Shown here piece by piece: positions 53,224 to 62,212 of a stretch of 64,000 nucleotides of DNA. This stretch comes from WRGT01 sp964450405 (lineage in GTDB: Bacteria > Spirochaetota > UBA4802 > UBA5550). Where the stretch lies: contig CAYVCQ010000001.1 in NCBI GenBank assembly GCA_964450405.1, positions 372,001 to 436,000 of the forward strand. Reading direction: 5' to 3'. The position numbers were made by a program, and so were the translations under genes. Under the pieces are notes generated by a model. The model ran no database searches. It saw nothing but the letters and a program-made list of their open reading frames with translations, and was not told where the DNA came from. Each line of letters opens with the position of its first letter. The stretch's first letter is position 1.

Positions 53224-55038
53224 ATATTTTTCTCCTTTATTATTGCTTTGCGTTTTTCTTTTGTGAGTCCGTACTTGGGCTGCTTCCGACCTTTAAGAGG
53301 TGGCAGTTCTCTAATAGGTATTGCTTGAGAAAGGGTATTGAGTTCATCAAGGTCTTCTCTATCATATGTATATAGAAGACTTGGCATCACAGGAATAATG
53401 GGCTTTACGATATAGTTCAGAGATTTCTGACCGGGGCGCTGGACTTGTTCAACACTTGCAATTCCGAGTTTATTCCAAATTCGGACTATGCGCAGGCAAT
53501 GGAAGTAGGGAATGCTCGAAGCGTTCGATATCATCTTGAGAGAGTTGGTCTCATTGTTTTTAAGAAACTTGAAGAGCCTCAAAGCATAGGCATTGAATTC
53601 GTTTTCCTTTTGTTTTCGTTTACTATCTTTTTCAAAGTAGTACAGATAGTAATCCTCCACCGCCTGGCTGCATTCAAAGTAGTCATTCAATTTCAAAAGT
53701 TGCTTTAGTTCCTTTGGAATTACCTTACTTGTTTTGGAAAGATTCCCCTGCCCTTGCTCTAATGGAGAGTTTGGAGCTATGTAAAAATTAGCCTCAATTC
53801 GGTCTTGTAAATATCTGTCATTACGGACTCCAGAGACCCCCAATTTCCCAATTTCCTGACCGCATTCCCCAATTCTGGCTCTCAATGCCTCAATTTCAGC
53901 AATAATCCGCCCTTCACCGAAACTACGTAGGGCGGCATTTGCAGAGAATTGATTCATTTCGAGTTGAGAAAATTTGCAACTTACAAACGACATAGCACGC
54001 ATGTAGGTCTTAAAAATTCGGTGACAGCCCTCACTTGGCTGCGAAGTAATTCCATTTTTACTCCAACGTCCCCGAGCCCAAACATTGCGTTTACCATTCA
54101 ATGCCCTCGCACTGTGATTGATGGCTCTGTAGTTTTCATTAAGCCTTGCAAAATATGGGAAGCCTTCATCACTCATATGCGGTGCGTTAGGTGGTAAGAA
54201 CTCAAGAATTGGTTCAATAGTTTCTTGTCGTTGATTAGACACTGACGTGAAGATAGTTAAGCCCCGACCCTTTAGCGTTAAAGTATGAACAAGGGTTCCG
54301 ACCTGCGCATATCCTTTCTCGATTGCAACTTCTGGGGTTAAGTATATTGATGATGTCTGACCATTGTGCTTGTGCCTTGACCTGTGACCATTTGCACGTT
54401 TGGAGACACTGAAGAGTGCCATTGTATCTGAATAAACCACGGATTTTCCTTTTATTTCCGCTGTAATATCAACATCCTTATGTGGAAGCCTGTAGTCGGC
54501 ATCGAAGTCTTTCCTAATCTCTGCAACCATTATTTCTTTTACTGCTGGAATCAAATCACTGCAAAATATTTGAAGTCTGCGTTTCAATGTTGTAGCGGTG
54601 CTGCGTCCGACACCAAGTTTCCGTTGTATGTGAGTTGATGTCAAAGGCTGGGGATGAAGTAGTAGCGCCTCTCTGTATAAAAAACCGAAAACCCACAAAC
54701 TTAATTTCATGTGATGACAAGGTGTATAACTTGTTAAGCTCACATGAGTCTTGCAGCCCGGCTTTGCACATATTAGTTCTTGTTCCCTGGTTGTAATTGT
54801 TTTGAAATCGGTGCCACCGCATTTCGGACACTGTTTCGGATAAAAACGAGCCAAGAGACTGCGTGTATAATTAGTAAAGTATTCCTGATTTATTTCTGGG
54901 TGTTTTTGATTGAAAACAGTTTTTGAATCCGGTTTTAAAGTTGTTTGGGCTTGTATTGGTTGTCGGTGCGTTTTTGGGGTCGAATTGCCAGCCGCCGGTT
55001 TCGGGTTTTGAGGCGGGTGGCTATTCGAGACTAAGAAT
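53220..55038 (-). CDS. IS1595-like transposase, 5'-truncated copy
   Basis: The frame runs from the island edge to 53220. The usable start is a TTG at 54854 (544 residues); the first 30 native codons are replaced by comM sequence, while the left copy keeps them. Zinc ribbon CPKCGGTDF, DDE-like core (VYSDTMALF; HMSDEGFPYF; PSEGCHRIF) then a C-terminal extension of about 190 residues with a winged-helix-like segment (FLKNNETNSLKMISNASSIP). Joined to the left start it would be 634 residues, roughly twice the usual IS1595 transposase length. Confidence 0.8.
53851..55038 (-). repeat. Terminal direct repeat, right copy (1.19 kb)
   Basis: Matches 20303-21490. At 55038 it stops at the comM junction, whereas in the left copy the native sequence continues. 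Confidence 0.9.
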
Positions 55039-55048
55039 GCACTGACAT
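55039..55048. repeat. 10-bp direct repeat, right island junction
   Basis: GCACTGACAT, identical to 20295-20304. Confidence 0.85.
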
Positions 55049-56085
55049 GGATTACTTGCCGCTACCAGCATAAAGTCTGCAGGAAATGTCACCGTCCCTG
55101 CAGCCCGTGCAACAGTAATCTCCCGGTCTTCAAGGGGCTGCCGGAGCGACTGTATCACATTATTCTGAAACTCTACAAACTCATCAAGAAACAGTACTCC
55201 GTTGTGGGCAAGAGAAACCTCCCCTGCCCCGGGATTAACCCCTCCTCCCACAATGGCAGCTTCCGATGCAGTATGGTGCGGCGACCTGAATGGAGGAATA
55301 CGTATCAAACCTTCTCCATCCGGAAGAACCCCTGATGCTGAATGTATCATTGTTGCCTCGATCGATTTTTCCATTTCAAGCAGAGGGAGTATTGAAGGAA
55401 TTCTTTTTGCGAGCATAGTCTTCCCCGAACCGGGAGCTCCATAGAGAAGAATATTATGCCTCCCCGCCGCGGCAATCTCTATCCCCCTTCTTGCACTTTC
55501 CTGTCCTTTTACATCATCAAAATTATTCAGATCATCATTTCTCTCAACTATTTTCAAATCACTTTTAAATGGAGAGAGTTTTCCATTCATAGCATCAATG
55601 GCCATCTTTATATTTTCAACAGGATAGATCTCTATCCCGTCAATTGCTGATGCCTCAAACCGGTTATTATAAGGTATAATAAATTTCTTATATCCTAATC
55701 GATAAAGTGCAATTGCCATTGAGATCACACCCCTGACAGCTTTGATCCTTCCATCAAGGGATAACTCTCCCACCATGGGGATGCTGTCAATTTTACAGTC
55801 AATCTGACCAGTGGACTGAAGGATGGTCATTGCTACAGGGAGATCAAAATTTGCCCCCTGTTTTTTAAACCCTGCAGGCGCAAGGTTCACAATAAAATTT
55901 TTTGGAGGCAATTCATACCCTGAGTTTTCTATGGCCGACCGGATCCGGTCTTTCGATTCTCTAATTACAGAATCCGGGAGACCCACAATTGTAAGATTTG
56001 GTAATCCCTTAATTATATCGACCTCAATCTCAACCTTTACAGCGCTTATACCATGCAGCGCCAGTGAAACAGCTTTAGACAGCAT
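55039..56085 (-). pseudogene. comM: comM (yifB) 5' part, separated by the island
   Basis: 349 codons of ComM: N-terminal LonC-like domain (AVKVEIEVDIIKGLPNLTIVGLPD), Walker A LLYGAPGSGKTMLAKR, LPDGEGLIRIPPFRSPHHT, Walker B GVLFLDEFVEF and FPADFMLVAASNPCQC, where it breaks. After the junction it reads five foreign codons and a stop. A truncated ATPase without sensor and Arg finger is unlikely to work. AGGAGGTAGTAT precedes the ATG. Confidence 0.95.
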
Positions 56086-56331
56086 ACTACCTCCTTTCTC
56101 TTTTATTAATACGTCTGAGAAGGAGTAGAGAGTAAAAAAAAATAAAAAAATATGAGTTGATTTTATTTTAATTGAACTTCTGAATTACATTATTCTTATC
56201 CAGGTATTTTCTGAAACCAGTTTTGATTACTGCAGGAAGTTCAGGGTGCTTATAAATATGATACAACCCCTGTGGACACTGCGAGGATTGAGTTTTCGGG
56301 ACAAACCGGAAAATTATTATTGGAGGATTTA

Positions 56332-56832
56332 ATGAAGACAAAATTTATGCTCAGCTCACTTATACTCACTGTTCTTTCCTTAGTATTTATCGCAACAGCA
56401 CCGGCATTTGCAGAGGATGATGACCACTACATCAATTCTGATCATTATTTTATTACAAAAGAGGCTTTTAAACAGGGATGGATTTATGTTACACTGGCAA
56501 CTATGAAAACACCCGCGACTGTACAGACAAAAAATGAAGCTGAATTTACAACAATAAGAGATGGAGAGGAAATCTGGACCAAATTTTATTATATAACCAG
56601 AATCGCCGCTCAGACAGAACTGAAGATCGGACTTCAGGTTATAGCATGTGAAATTGGTGACGGAGAAGTATACCGTGCTCCTGCAAATAGAGATGAAGCC
56701 CTACAGAATAACTGGTTCATGGCAAAAATAACTGATGTTTCAGATGTTTTCAAAGGCTATGTTACAGTTTCCGGCGGCTACAAAATCAAACTGGATAATA
56801 TGCGTGTCGTTGTAAAAGAGAAAACAAAGTAA
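56332..56832 (+). CDS. Secreted protein of unknown function
   Basis: 166 residues. Signal peptide (FMLSSLILTVLSLVFIATAPAFA), then a beta-rich domain with WIYVTLATMKTPA and MAKITDVSDVFKGYVTVSGG. TTGGAGGATTTA precedes the ATG at 56332 and rules out the longer frame. A hairpin terminator follows. Confidence 0.7.
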   Translation: MKTKFMLSSLILTVLSLVFIATAPAFAEDDDHYINSDHYFITKEAFKQGWIYVTLATMKTPATVQTKNEAEFTTIRDGEEIWTKFYYITRIAAQTELKIGLQVIACEIGDGEVYRAPANRDEALQNNWFMAKITDVSDVFKGYVTVSGGYKIKLDNMRVVVKEKTK

Positions 56833-56866
56833 ATTTCTTATAATATTTATGTAAACCTGCATTGTC

Positions 56867-56901
56867 TACCGGAGTACTGAGTAACCGCCAGTACTCCGGT
56901 A
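56867..56901. terminator. Hairpin after the secreted protein gene
   Basis: TACCGGAGTACTG and CAGTACTCCGGTA, a perfect 13-bp stem with a 9-base loop, 34 bases past the stop. Little T-run. Confidence 0.7.
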
Positions 56902-57030
56902 AGCTCGGTCATCATAGCCGCAAATGATATCCTGCTTTCAGATACATTCTACGATTATATTCAGATCCGGCAAATGTTGCAAATTGATTTTTACCTACGG
57001 TGAAGTGATTTTTACTGCATATTTCTTATA

Positions 57031-57822
57031 TTACTTTTCAGAGTTATCAGCAGTATCAAGAATCAGCAGCAGAAGTTCAAACTCCGCCAGGCTCTTGACA
57101 TCTTCAACTGGACTTCCGGAACAGTACCATCTTATTTTACCTTTTCCTGTTCCCGACTGTTCTTTCTGATTAATGACTTTTTTCAGATGATTAATCGTTC
57201 CGATATTTCCATCTATAATATCTATTCCGGCGGGGATGTTTTTTTTCAGAACTGTTCTGAAAAAAATAAAATGTGTGCAGCCAAGCACAATAGTTCCGTA
57301 TCTGTTCATGTCGAATGAAGCTAACTCTTTAAGAATATATTCAGCCACAACCTCATCATGAAATTCAAAACTTTCAGCAAACTGAACAAGTCCGGGCAGC
57401 GGAAGAAGGTCAACTATATGTTCATTATCAATACGATCTATGAGATTTTTAAGTTTCTCCTCTTTCAATGTGAGAGGAGTTGCTGTTACAAGAACCCGTT
57501 TCTGTGTCCCCCCGGTTCTCTCCACAGCAGGTTTCACTGCAGGTTCCATTCCTATGATAGGAATAGTATATCTTTTTCTGAGATCTTCAATGGCGACGCT
57601 TGTAGCAGTATTACAGGCAATAACAACAGCACTGACCCCGAGAGATACAATAAAATCAACTGCATTAAAAACAAGTTCTCTAACCTCATCTCTTGACTTT
57701 GTCCCGTAGGGAGCATTTAGTGTATCGGCAAAATATATATAATCTTCAGAAGGGAGCATTTTCAACGCCTCATGAAGAACTGTAATACCACCGATTCCGG
57801 AATCAAAAAATGCAATGCTCAA
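57031..57822 (-). CDS. murI: Glutamate racemase
   Basis: About 263 residues. It makes D-glutamate for peptidoglycan. IAFFDSGIGGITVL, the first catalytic Cys in VVIACNTATS and the second in IVLGCTHFIFF are all present. The frame opens at 57888, but a TTG at 57822 with AGAGGAAGACT upstream begins right at the family's N-terminus. A downstream ATG is not available. Confidence 0.93.
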   Translation of the reverse strand: MSIAFFDSGIGGITVLHEALKMLPSEDYIYFADTLNAPYGTKSRDEVRELVFNAVDFIVSLGVSAVVIACNTATSVAIEDLRKRYTIPIIGMEPAVKPAVERTGGTQKRVLVTATPLTLKEEKLKNLIDRIDNEHIVDLLPLPGLVQFAESFEFHDEVVAEYILKELASFDMNRYGTIVLGCTHFIFFRTVLKKNIPAGIDIIDGNIGTINHLKKVINQKEQSGTGKGKIRWYCSGSPVEDVKSLAEFELLLLILDTADNSEK

Positions 57823-57925
57823 AGTCTTCCTCTGTAAAAACTTATTTTTATTTCCTTCAACATTCCTGCCATGCAATGAAAAAATCAATTAAATAATTAA
57901 CCAATTCGGTTTTAAAACAATTGTA

Positions 57926-59566
57926 TCAGTCTGAAAGCTTTATCCATTTCATTGCTTCACAAAATTGTTCTTTTCCGTCTACAAGTATAACTCTGTCTTC
58001 ACTGAACATTATCGCCTGTATATTCCTTGCATAGAGTTTGTCTTTGTTCTTATCGTTGTAAAAATCTTTTGCCTTAACAAAAATGTCTGCATATTCAATA
58101 TGTTCAGTATCAGCTATTTTCACATTCATAGGGAGAGTTATCTGACTGTAATTAATCATTAAATAATCGACTGTTTTTTTATCATAATCGGCGTATGAAA
58201 CTTTTACACCATATGGTGCAAAAACCGGTTTTCCGTTAACTATTAAATCCGTACCTTCATCATTATTGAATGCAATCAACTCCTGTTCTCTGTTAAAAAA
58301 CAACTGATCCGAAGAATTATTCACATAGAGCTTTGTCCCCTTATAATAATACTCAGTCCCTGTTGCGCAATGCAGAGACAGCACTCCACCATCTTTGTAA
58401 AACGTCATTGAACTATCATCGAGTATAAAACTGTCATTACCAACTTTATAAACTGAATTATCATATGGACACAAACTGCTCAAAGACCCGTCTTCATAAA
58501 ATTTTATCTCCGATCCGTCACTTACTCGTATCCGGTTTCCATTATGAGTATAAAACTGTTTTTTCTTACTGGTTATTTTTCCGGATTTTAAATTTCCATT
58601 TTTATAGAATGAGAGTTTTTCATCTTTTTCAAATTCAATTACACTATTGTTGATTCTCAGAGGAGTGGGATTAGTTATTATACACTCTTGTATCATTTCA
58701 TTATTATAAAAAGATATCCTTCCCCTTACTCTCAGTTTATGAAGACCATTTTCAATGTTTAATGCATCACTTAGAACGCATCCCCTTAACTTTCCGTTTT
58801 CATGCAGAGAAAAATCTTCAGATAGTTGCAGGAGTTTTCCTTTATATTTTATCATGATGGATGTTTTATAATGAGGATTAATATAAATAATTTTATTGTT
58901 TTCATTCAAGCTAATTGCTGTCTTTTCCGGCAGGTGGATTGAGTAATCTGTCAAATTAAAATCTGCACTCTTTTTCAAAAGACATGATTCTATCTGTCCG
59001 TTTCTGTAAAATGAGATTTCTCCAGTCAGGGATCTCTCTTTTCCCTGAATATTAAATAATCTCATATCATCTTCAGAATCTTCTAAGAGGATTGTACTCT
59101 TTAAAAATTCATCATCATAGAACTCTACCAAGTCCCGGCACCTGACAGTTGTATTGTCTCCGATGTATAGTTCCGATGAAGATATTAAGCATCGGGCAAT
59201 ATTTCCATTTTCATAAAAAGTAATCTCTCCGGGAAGTATCGTAGTTGTTTTCCCCCGAACTGATATCTTTATCTCTTTAAGCAATTTCCCCTTTAGGATA
59301 GAATCTTTTCTTTTTTCATTATAATCAACCGTGTTTCTCTGAAACTCGGCTTTTACACCGTTGACTTTTACCGAAACTGTCCGTGAATCATCAATGTTAT
59401 CTCCCAGCTCGTCAAATCCGTCAATTATACTCTGGACAATAAAAGCCGGAATCAGTATAGCGATGAGGCAGCAGCCGTCCTTTTCACCCCAATTCTGAGC
59501 ATAAATATTCGCAGGAAAACTGATAGAGACAGTTACAGCTAATATGATTATATACTTTTTTAACAT
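57926..59566 (-). CDS. Secreted YwqK/MORN-like repeat protein
   Basis: 546 residues with signal peptide (KKYIIILAVTVSISFPANIYA). About eight repeats of the form FYxNGxIxxC (ISFYRNGQIESC, LSFYKNGNLKSG, IKFYEDGSLSSL, MTFYKDGGVLSL), alternating with beta strands. These resemble YwqK-type antitoxin or MORN-variant repeats, but at this length a surface or periplasmic scaffold is more likely. Function unknown. Confidence 0.7.
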   Translation of the reverse strand: MLKKYIIILAVTVSISFPANIYAQNWGEKDGCCLIAILIPAFIVQSIIDGFDELGDNIDDSRTVSVKVNGVKAEFQRNTVDYNEKRKDSILKGKLLKEIKISVRGKTTTILPGEITFYENGNIARCLISSSELYIGDNTTVRCRDLVEFYDDEFLKSTILLEDSEDDMRLFNIQGKERSLTGEISFYRNGQIESCLLKKSADFNLTDYSIHLPEKTAISLNENNKIIYINPHYKTSIMIKYKGKLLQLSEDFSLHENGKLRGCVLSDALNIENGLHKLRVRGRISFYNNEMIQECIITNPTPLRINNSVIEFEKDEKLSFYKNGNLKSGKITSKKKQFYTHNGNRIRVSDGSEIKFYEDGSLSSLCPYDNSVYKVGNDSFILDDSSMTFYKDGGVLSLHCATGTEYYYKGTKLYVNNSSDQLFFNREQELIAFNNDEGTDLIVNGKPVFAPYGVKVSYADYDKKTVDYLMINYSQITLPMNVKIADTEHIEYADIFVKAKDFYNDKNKDKLYARNIQAIMFSEDRVILVDGKEQFCEAMKWIKLSD

Positions 59567-59597
59567 TTAATATCCGCCGGTTTTATTTTTACTCAAT

Positions 59598-59690
59598 GTG
59601 CAACTGCTCAAAAGTCGGCGATTGAAATTCTTACCGCCACGCCACGGGAGTGACATGAAGAATTACTACCTGCGATTTATATGCATTTCT
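59598..59690. repeat. Dispersed palindromic repeat, decayed copy 5
   Basis: Left end GTGCAACTGCTCAAAAGTCGG is clear; the inner stem and right end are degraded. Confidence 0.45.
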
Positions 59691-59691
59691 A

Positions 59692-61686
59692 TTAAATCTG
59701 AGACAAGTTATATTTCGTAAAGGTGACCGAATTCTTTTTAATATTAAGTTTCATAGAGATTGATTCGATTGTTGTTTTATCTCCATTACTCGGATGGGTC
59801 AAAAAAAGTTTTTCACCAATCTTAAAAAGAATAAAATCATCAAATGCCTCTGTGCCTTTATAATCACTGGAGTAACTGTATCCAAGCTTTTCCCATCTCT
59901 TAAAATCTGATGTAATAAAGAATTCATCATCATCTTTCAAAATCATGTATTCTTTTCCTTCATCTTTTATCGTCACACAGTTCTTAAGTCTTATATTGAG
60001 TTCTTTTGTATCGCCTGAATTTTCCAGCTGTGTATATTTCTTTCCGTCCGGAGTAGAAATTATGTCGTAACCAACATGTTTATCGCTAAGATAGATTTTC
60101 CCATTTAAAACAGCAGTACCGATAAAACTATTCCGGATATCCGACTCTGCGAGCGTTTTCATCTTCTCTTTATCTGTATTTCTTATCCAGCTAACCCCGT
60201 CTGAACTCTCCCATACCTGAAATACAGTTCCATTACCGCCGTACCGGTCTCCTCCAAAAAGAATAAACCGGTTCTGAAAAGTTACCAGCACTGCATTCAT
60301 CATCTTATCCCAGGGTGCATTTTCTGTTAGAAGATTCCAGTTTATTCCATCCCTGCTGCGCCATATATCGTTCATTACTATATAATATTTTTTATCTATT
60401 CCCTTAAAGCTGCCGGTCCAGACTCCCCCTGCAATGTACATAGAACCGTTTAATACACCCATGGCACCCTTTGATCGGCCGACAAATCTCTTTGTAGAAT
60501 TTACATTTACCTTTTTCCAGTTCATTCCATCTGCTGATTTATATACCCTTTCAGGGGACTCTCCGATAATCCAACCGGTATTATTAAATTCAAGAACTGA
60601 AAAATCATCATAATTATTCAGTCCATCCTTCCCCATATCATATGGAATTAAAGAAACTTTAGCGCCATTTTCTGCCGATTCCCAGTTGATGCCGTCACTG
60701 CTGAAACTGGGCCCGGTCAGTCCTTCGAGCTCTGCTATATATAGTTTTTCATTATACATACCGCAAGGTGTATTTATTGCCGGAGAATTAATTATCAGGT
60801 TCCATTTTTTTCCGTCTCCTGAACTGTAAACTGAATGTGACACAGCTGCGAAAAGGTTTTTATCGGAGAATACAATTTCGAGATTATCTTTTTGAGGAAA
60901 TCCATTTTCGATTACCCATTTCTCACCATCTGAAGTTGTAAAGAGTACATTGCTGTTTCCATCATGGGCGTACAGATAAAGATTTCCATTCCATACAAAC
61001 AACTTTCTTACGTCTTTTTTAAGTGATGATGATTTTGCCCATTTAATACCGTCTGAACTCCGCCAGACCGCATCACTCACTCCGCCTCCGGAAAGATACA
61101 GCATCCCGTTAAAAACTGCAAGTTTATGACGGACAATTCCTTCTCCATTTTCCCATGGAGCATCTCTGCAAACCGGTTTCCACCTGAGCATATCATCGCT
61201 TACATAAACAGAAGCTCTCAGCCTGTTTTCTCTTTTGCCTCCGATCATATACATTCTGTTATTAAACTCAATGAATTCCGTGTATTCAGGAAGAGTTCCT
61301 TCAATTGTTATATTCCCGGACGCTCTGAATTCTTTTAAAGATATGCCGCTAAAACCGGAAGATTTCATTAATCCGTTTTTATAGTAAAAAGCCTTTAGAC
61401 TGTCTTTGATCTCAAACACCTGTTTATTTTGTTTTTCTGAATTTCCAGATTCGGTATATCCCCCTAGAACAAATGTTCTCCCTCTGAATTCCACAACTTT
61501 GAAATCAAAAAGTTCTTCCGGAGAGAATATGTCTGTGGATGAAAATGTTGAGCATCCAGGGAAAACTGCAGTTATTATAAGTATTATCAGGAGTGCAGAA
61601 ATCAGTGAACAACTCTGCCTACAAAGAAATTCAGCACACATTCTGATTTTCACTGAATAATAATAGTTCTGAAAATTTATATTCAT
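59692..61686 (-). CDS. Lipoprotein with Kelch/BNR-like repeats
   Basis: 664 residues. LIILIITAVFPGCS is a lipobox; MCAEFLCR at 61641 is an alternative start giving a more normal signal length. Many 50-residue units contain GVSWI, DGINWNLL, DGMNWKKV, DGKKYTQL and NGKIYL, an Asp-box or Kelch-like propeller pattern that may form one or two beta-propellers. Ligand unknown. Possibly cotranscribed with nothing else. Confidence 0.7.
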   Translation of the reverse strand: MNINFQNYYYSVKIRMCAEFLCRQSCSLISALLIILIITAVFPGCSTFSSTDIFSPEELFDFKVVEFRGRTFVLGGYTESGNSEKQNKQVFEIKDSLKAFYYKNGLMKSSGFSGISLKEFRASGNITIEGTLPEYTEFIEFNNRMYMIGGKRENRLRASVYVSDDMLRWKPVCRDAPWENGEGIVRHKLAVFNGMLYLSGGGVSDAVWRSSDGIKWAKSSSLKKDVRKLFVWNGNLYLYAHDGNSNVLFTTSDGEKWVIENGFPQKDNLEIVFSDKNLFAAVSHSVYSSGDGKKWNLIINSPAINTPCGMYNEKLYIAELEGLTGPSFSSDGINWESAENGAKVSLIPYDMGKDGLNNYDDFSVLEFNNTGWIIGESPERVYKSADGMNWKKVNVNSTKRFVGRSKGAMGVLNGSMYIAGGVWTGSFKGIDKKYYIVMNDIWRSRDGINWNLLTENAPWDKMMNAVLVTFQNRFILFGGDRYGGNGTVFQVWESSDGVSWIRNTDKEKMKTLAESDIRNSFIGTAVLNGKIYLSDKHVGYDIISTPDGKKYTQLENSGDTKELNIRLKNCVTIKDEGKEYMILKDDDEFFITSDFKRWEKLGYSYSSDYKGTEAFDDFILFKIGEKLFLTHPSNGDKTTIESISMKLNIKKNSVTFTKYNLSQI

Positions 61687-61810
61687 TCTAAAACACCCGA
61701 TTTTAAGCTAAATTAAATGATTTAAGAAACTCCGCTTCTCAGATCATTTCTAAAAATTCTACATATTTAATCTCAATAAAACAATTAAAAAAAATCAGAT
61801 TATATAAAAA

Positions 61811-61905
61811 CAGAGTTCTCTACTCAGAACTGTAGAAATTTCTTTCCTCTCGCACCTTCAGCGCGAAATAAAGCATAATTATCAGGGTTTTTGAGTATAT
61901 AAAAC
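61811..61905. repeat. Dispersed palindromic repeat, copy 6
   Basis: Left GAGTTCTCTACTCAGAACTG, right CAGGGTTTTTGAGTATATAA, inner stem TTTCCTCTCGC..GCGCGAAATAAA. Degraded but the plan is clear. It lies between the lipoprotein gene and the trp promoter. Confidence 0.55.
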
Positions 61906-61977
61906 AGGTTGAGTTTTATTTGAAATTCAGGTTCAGAAAAAAAATTCAAAAAATTCAAAAAAAAATAGAAAATTCTA

Positions 61978-62006
61978 TTGACAGAAAGCGCTTCTGTTTC
62001 TATATA
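61978..62006 (+). promoter_or_regulatory. Sigma-70-type promoter of the trp operon
   Basis: TTGACA at 61978-61983, a 17-base spacer and TATATA at 62001-62006. The spacer contains AGAAAGCGCTTCT, an imperfect palindrome that could be an operator. The start point would fall near 62011-62014. Confidence 0.75.
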
Positions 62007-62013
62007 TAGAAAC

Positions 62014-62085
62014 ATGAAAACAGGCATAGACATCGCAAAATTTAAAAATTCAGCAAGTCTTATATGGTGGCGCCGGGACATCTAG
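62014..62085 (+). CDS. trpL: trp leader peptide
   Basis: 23 residues ending LIWWRRDI, with tandem Trp codons TGGTGG at 62065-62070. Two terminator hairpins follow before trpD. This is the classic ribosome-stalling attenuation layout: charged Trp-tRNA lets the ribosome pass and the terminator form. There is no Shine-Dalgarno sequence before the ATG, and the predicted transcript start lies 0-3 bases upstream, suggesting leaderless translation. Confidence 0.9.
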   Translation: MKTGIDIAKFKNSASLIWWRRDI

Positions 62086-62110
62086 CCTCGACCTGTGTAT
62101 CTATATATAT

Positions 62111-62147
62111 CCGCAGGGGGGCGCAAACCACCTGCGGTTTTTATTTT
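62111..62147 (+). terminator. trp attenuator terminator
   Basis: CCGCAGGGGG and CCACCTGCGG (one G-T pair) followed by TTTTTATTTT, 26 bases after the leader stop. Confidence 0.85.
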
Positions 62148-62152
62148 ACCTG

Positions 62153-62183
62153 AAACCGCGGAAATAAAAAACCGCGGTTTTTT
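62153..62183 (+). terminator. Second hairpin in the trp leader
   Basis: AAACCGCGG and CCGCGGTTT around AAATAAAAAA, then more T. A second terminator in tandem before the trpD binding site. Confidence 0.8.
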
Positions 62184-62212
62184 ATTTAAACTAAGTTACA
62201 AAGGAGAAAACA

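Larger units (their letters stand above)
20305..55038. mobile_element. 34.7-kb integrated element in comM
   Basis: Bounded by 10-bp direct repeats in comM and by 1.19-kb terminal direct repeats carrying transposase sequence. It contains a prim-pol/helicase with a likely origin, a tyrosine recombinase, an HTH regulator, a restriction-modification cluster and many accessory genes. It lacks the dispersed palindromic repeats of the flanking chromosome. Offset between the terminal repeats gives a predicted circle of 33,548 bp. No capsid, tail or conjugation genes are visible, so it is more like an integrated plasmid or satellite than a prophage. Confidence 0.85.

Noticed and set aside
20305..55038. 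Prophage
   Set aside because: No terminase, capsid, portal, tail or lysis genes were recognised; replication and recombinase genes fit a plasmid or satellite equally well.
20305..55038. Conjugative element
   Set aside because: No relaxase, coupling protein or type IV secretion genes were seen.
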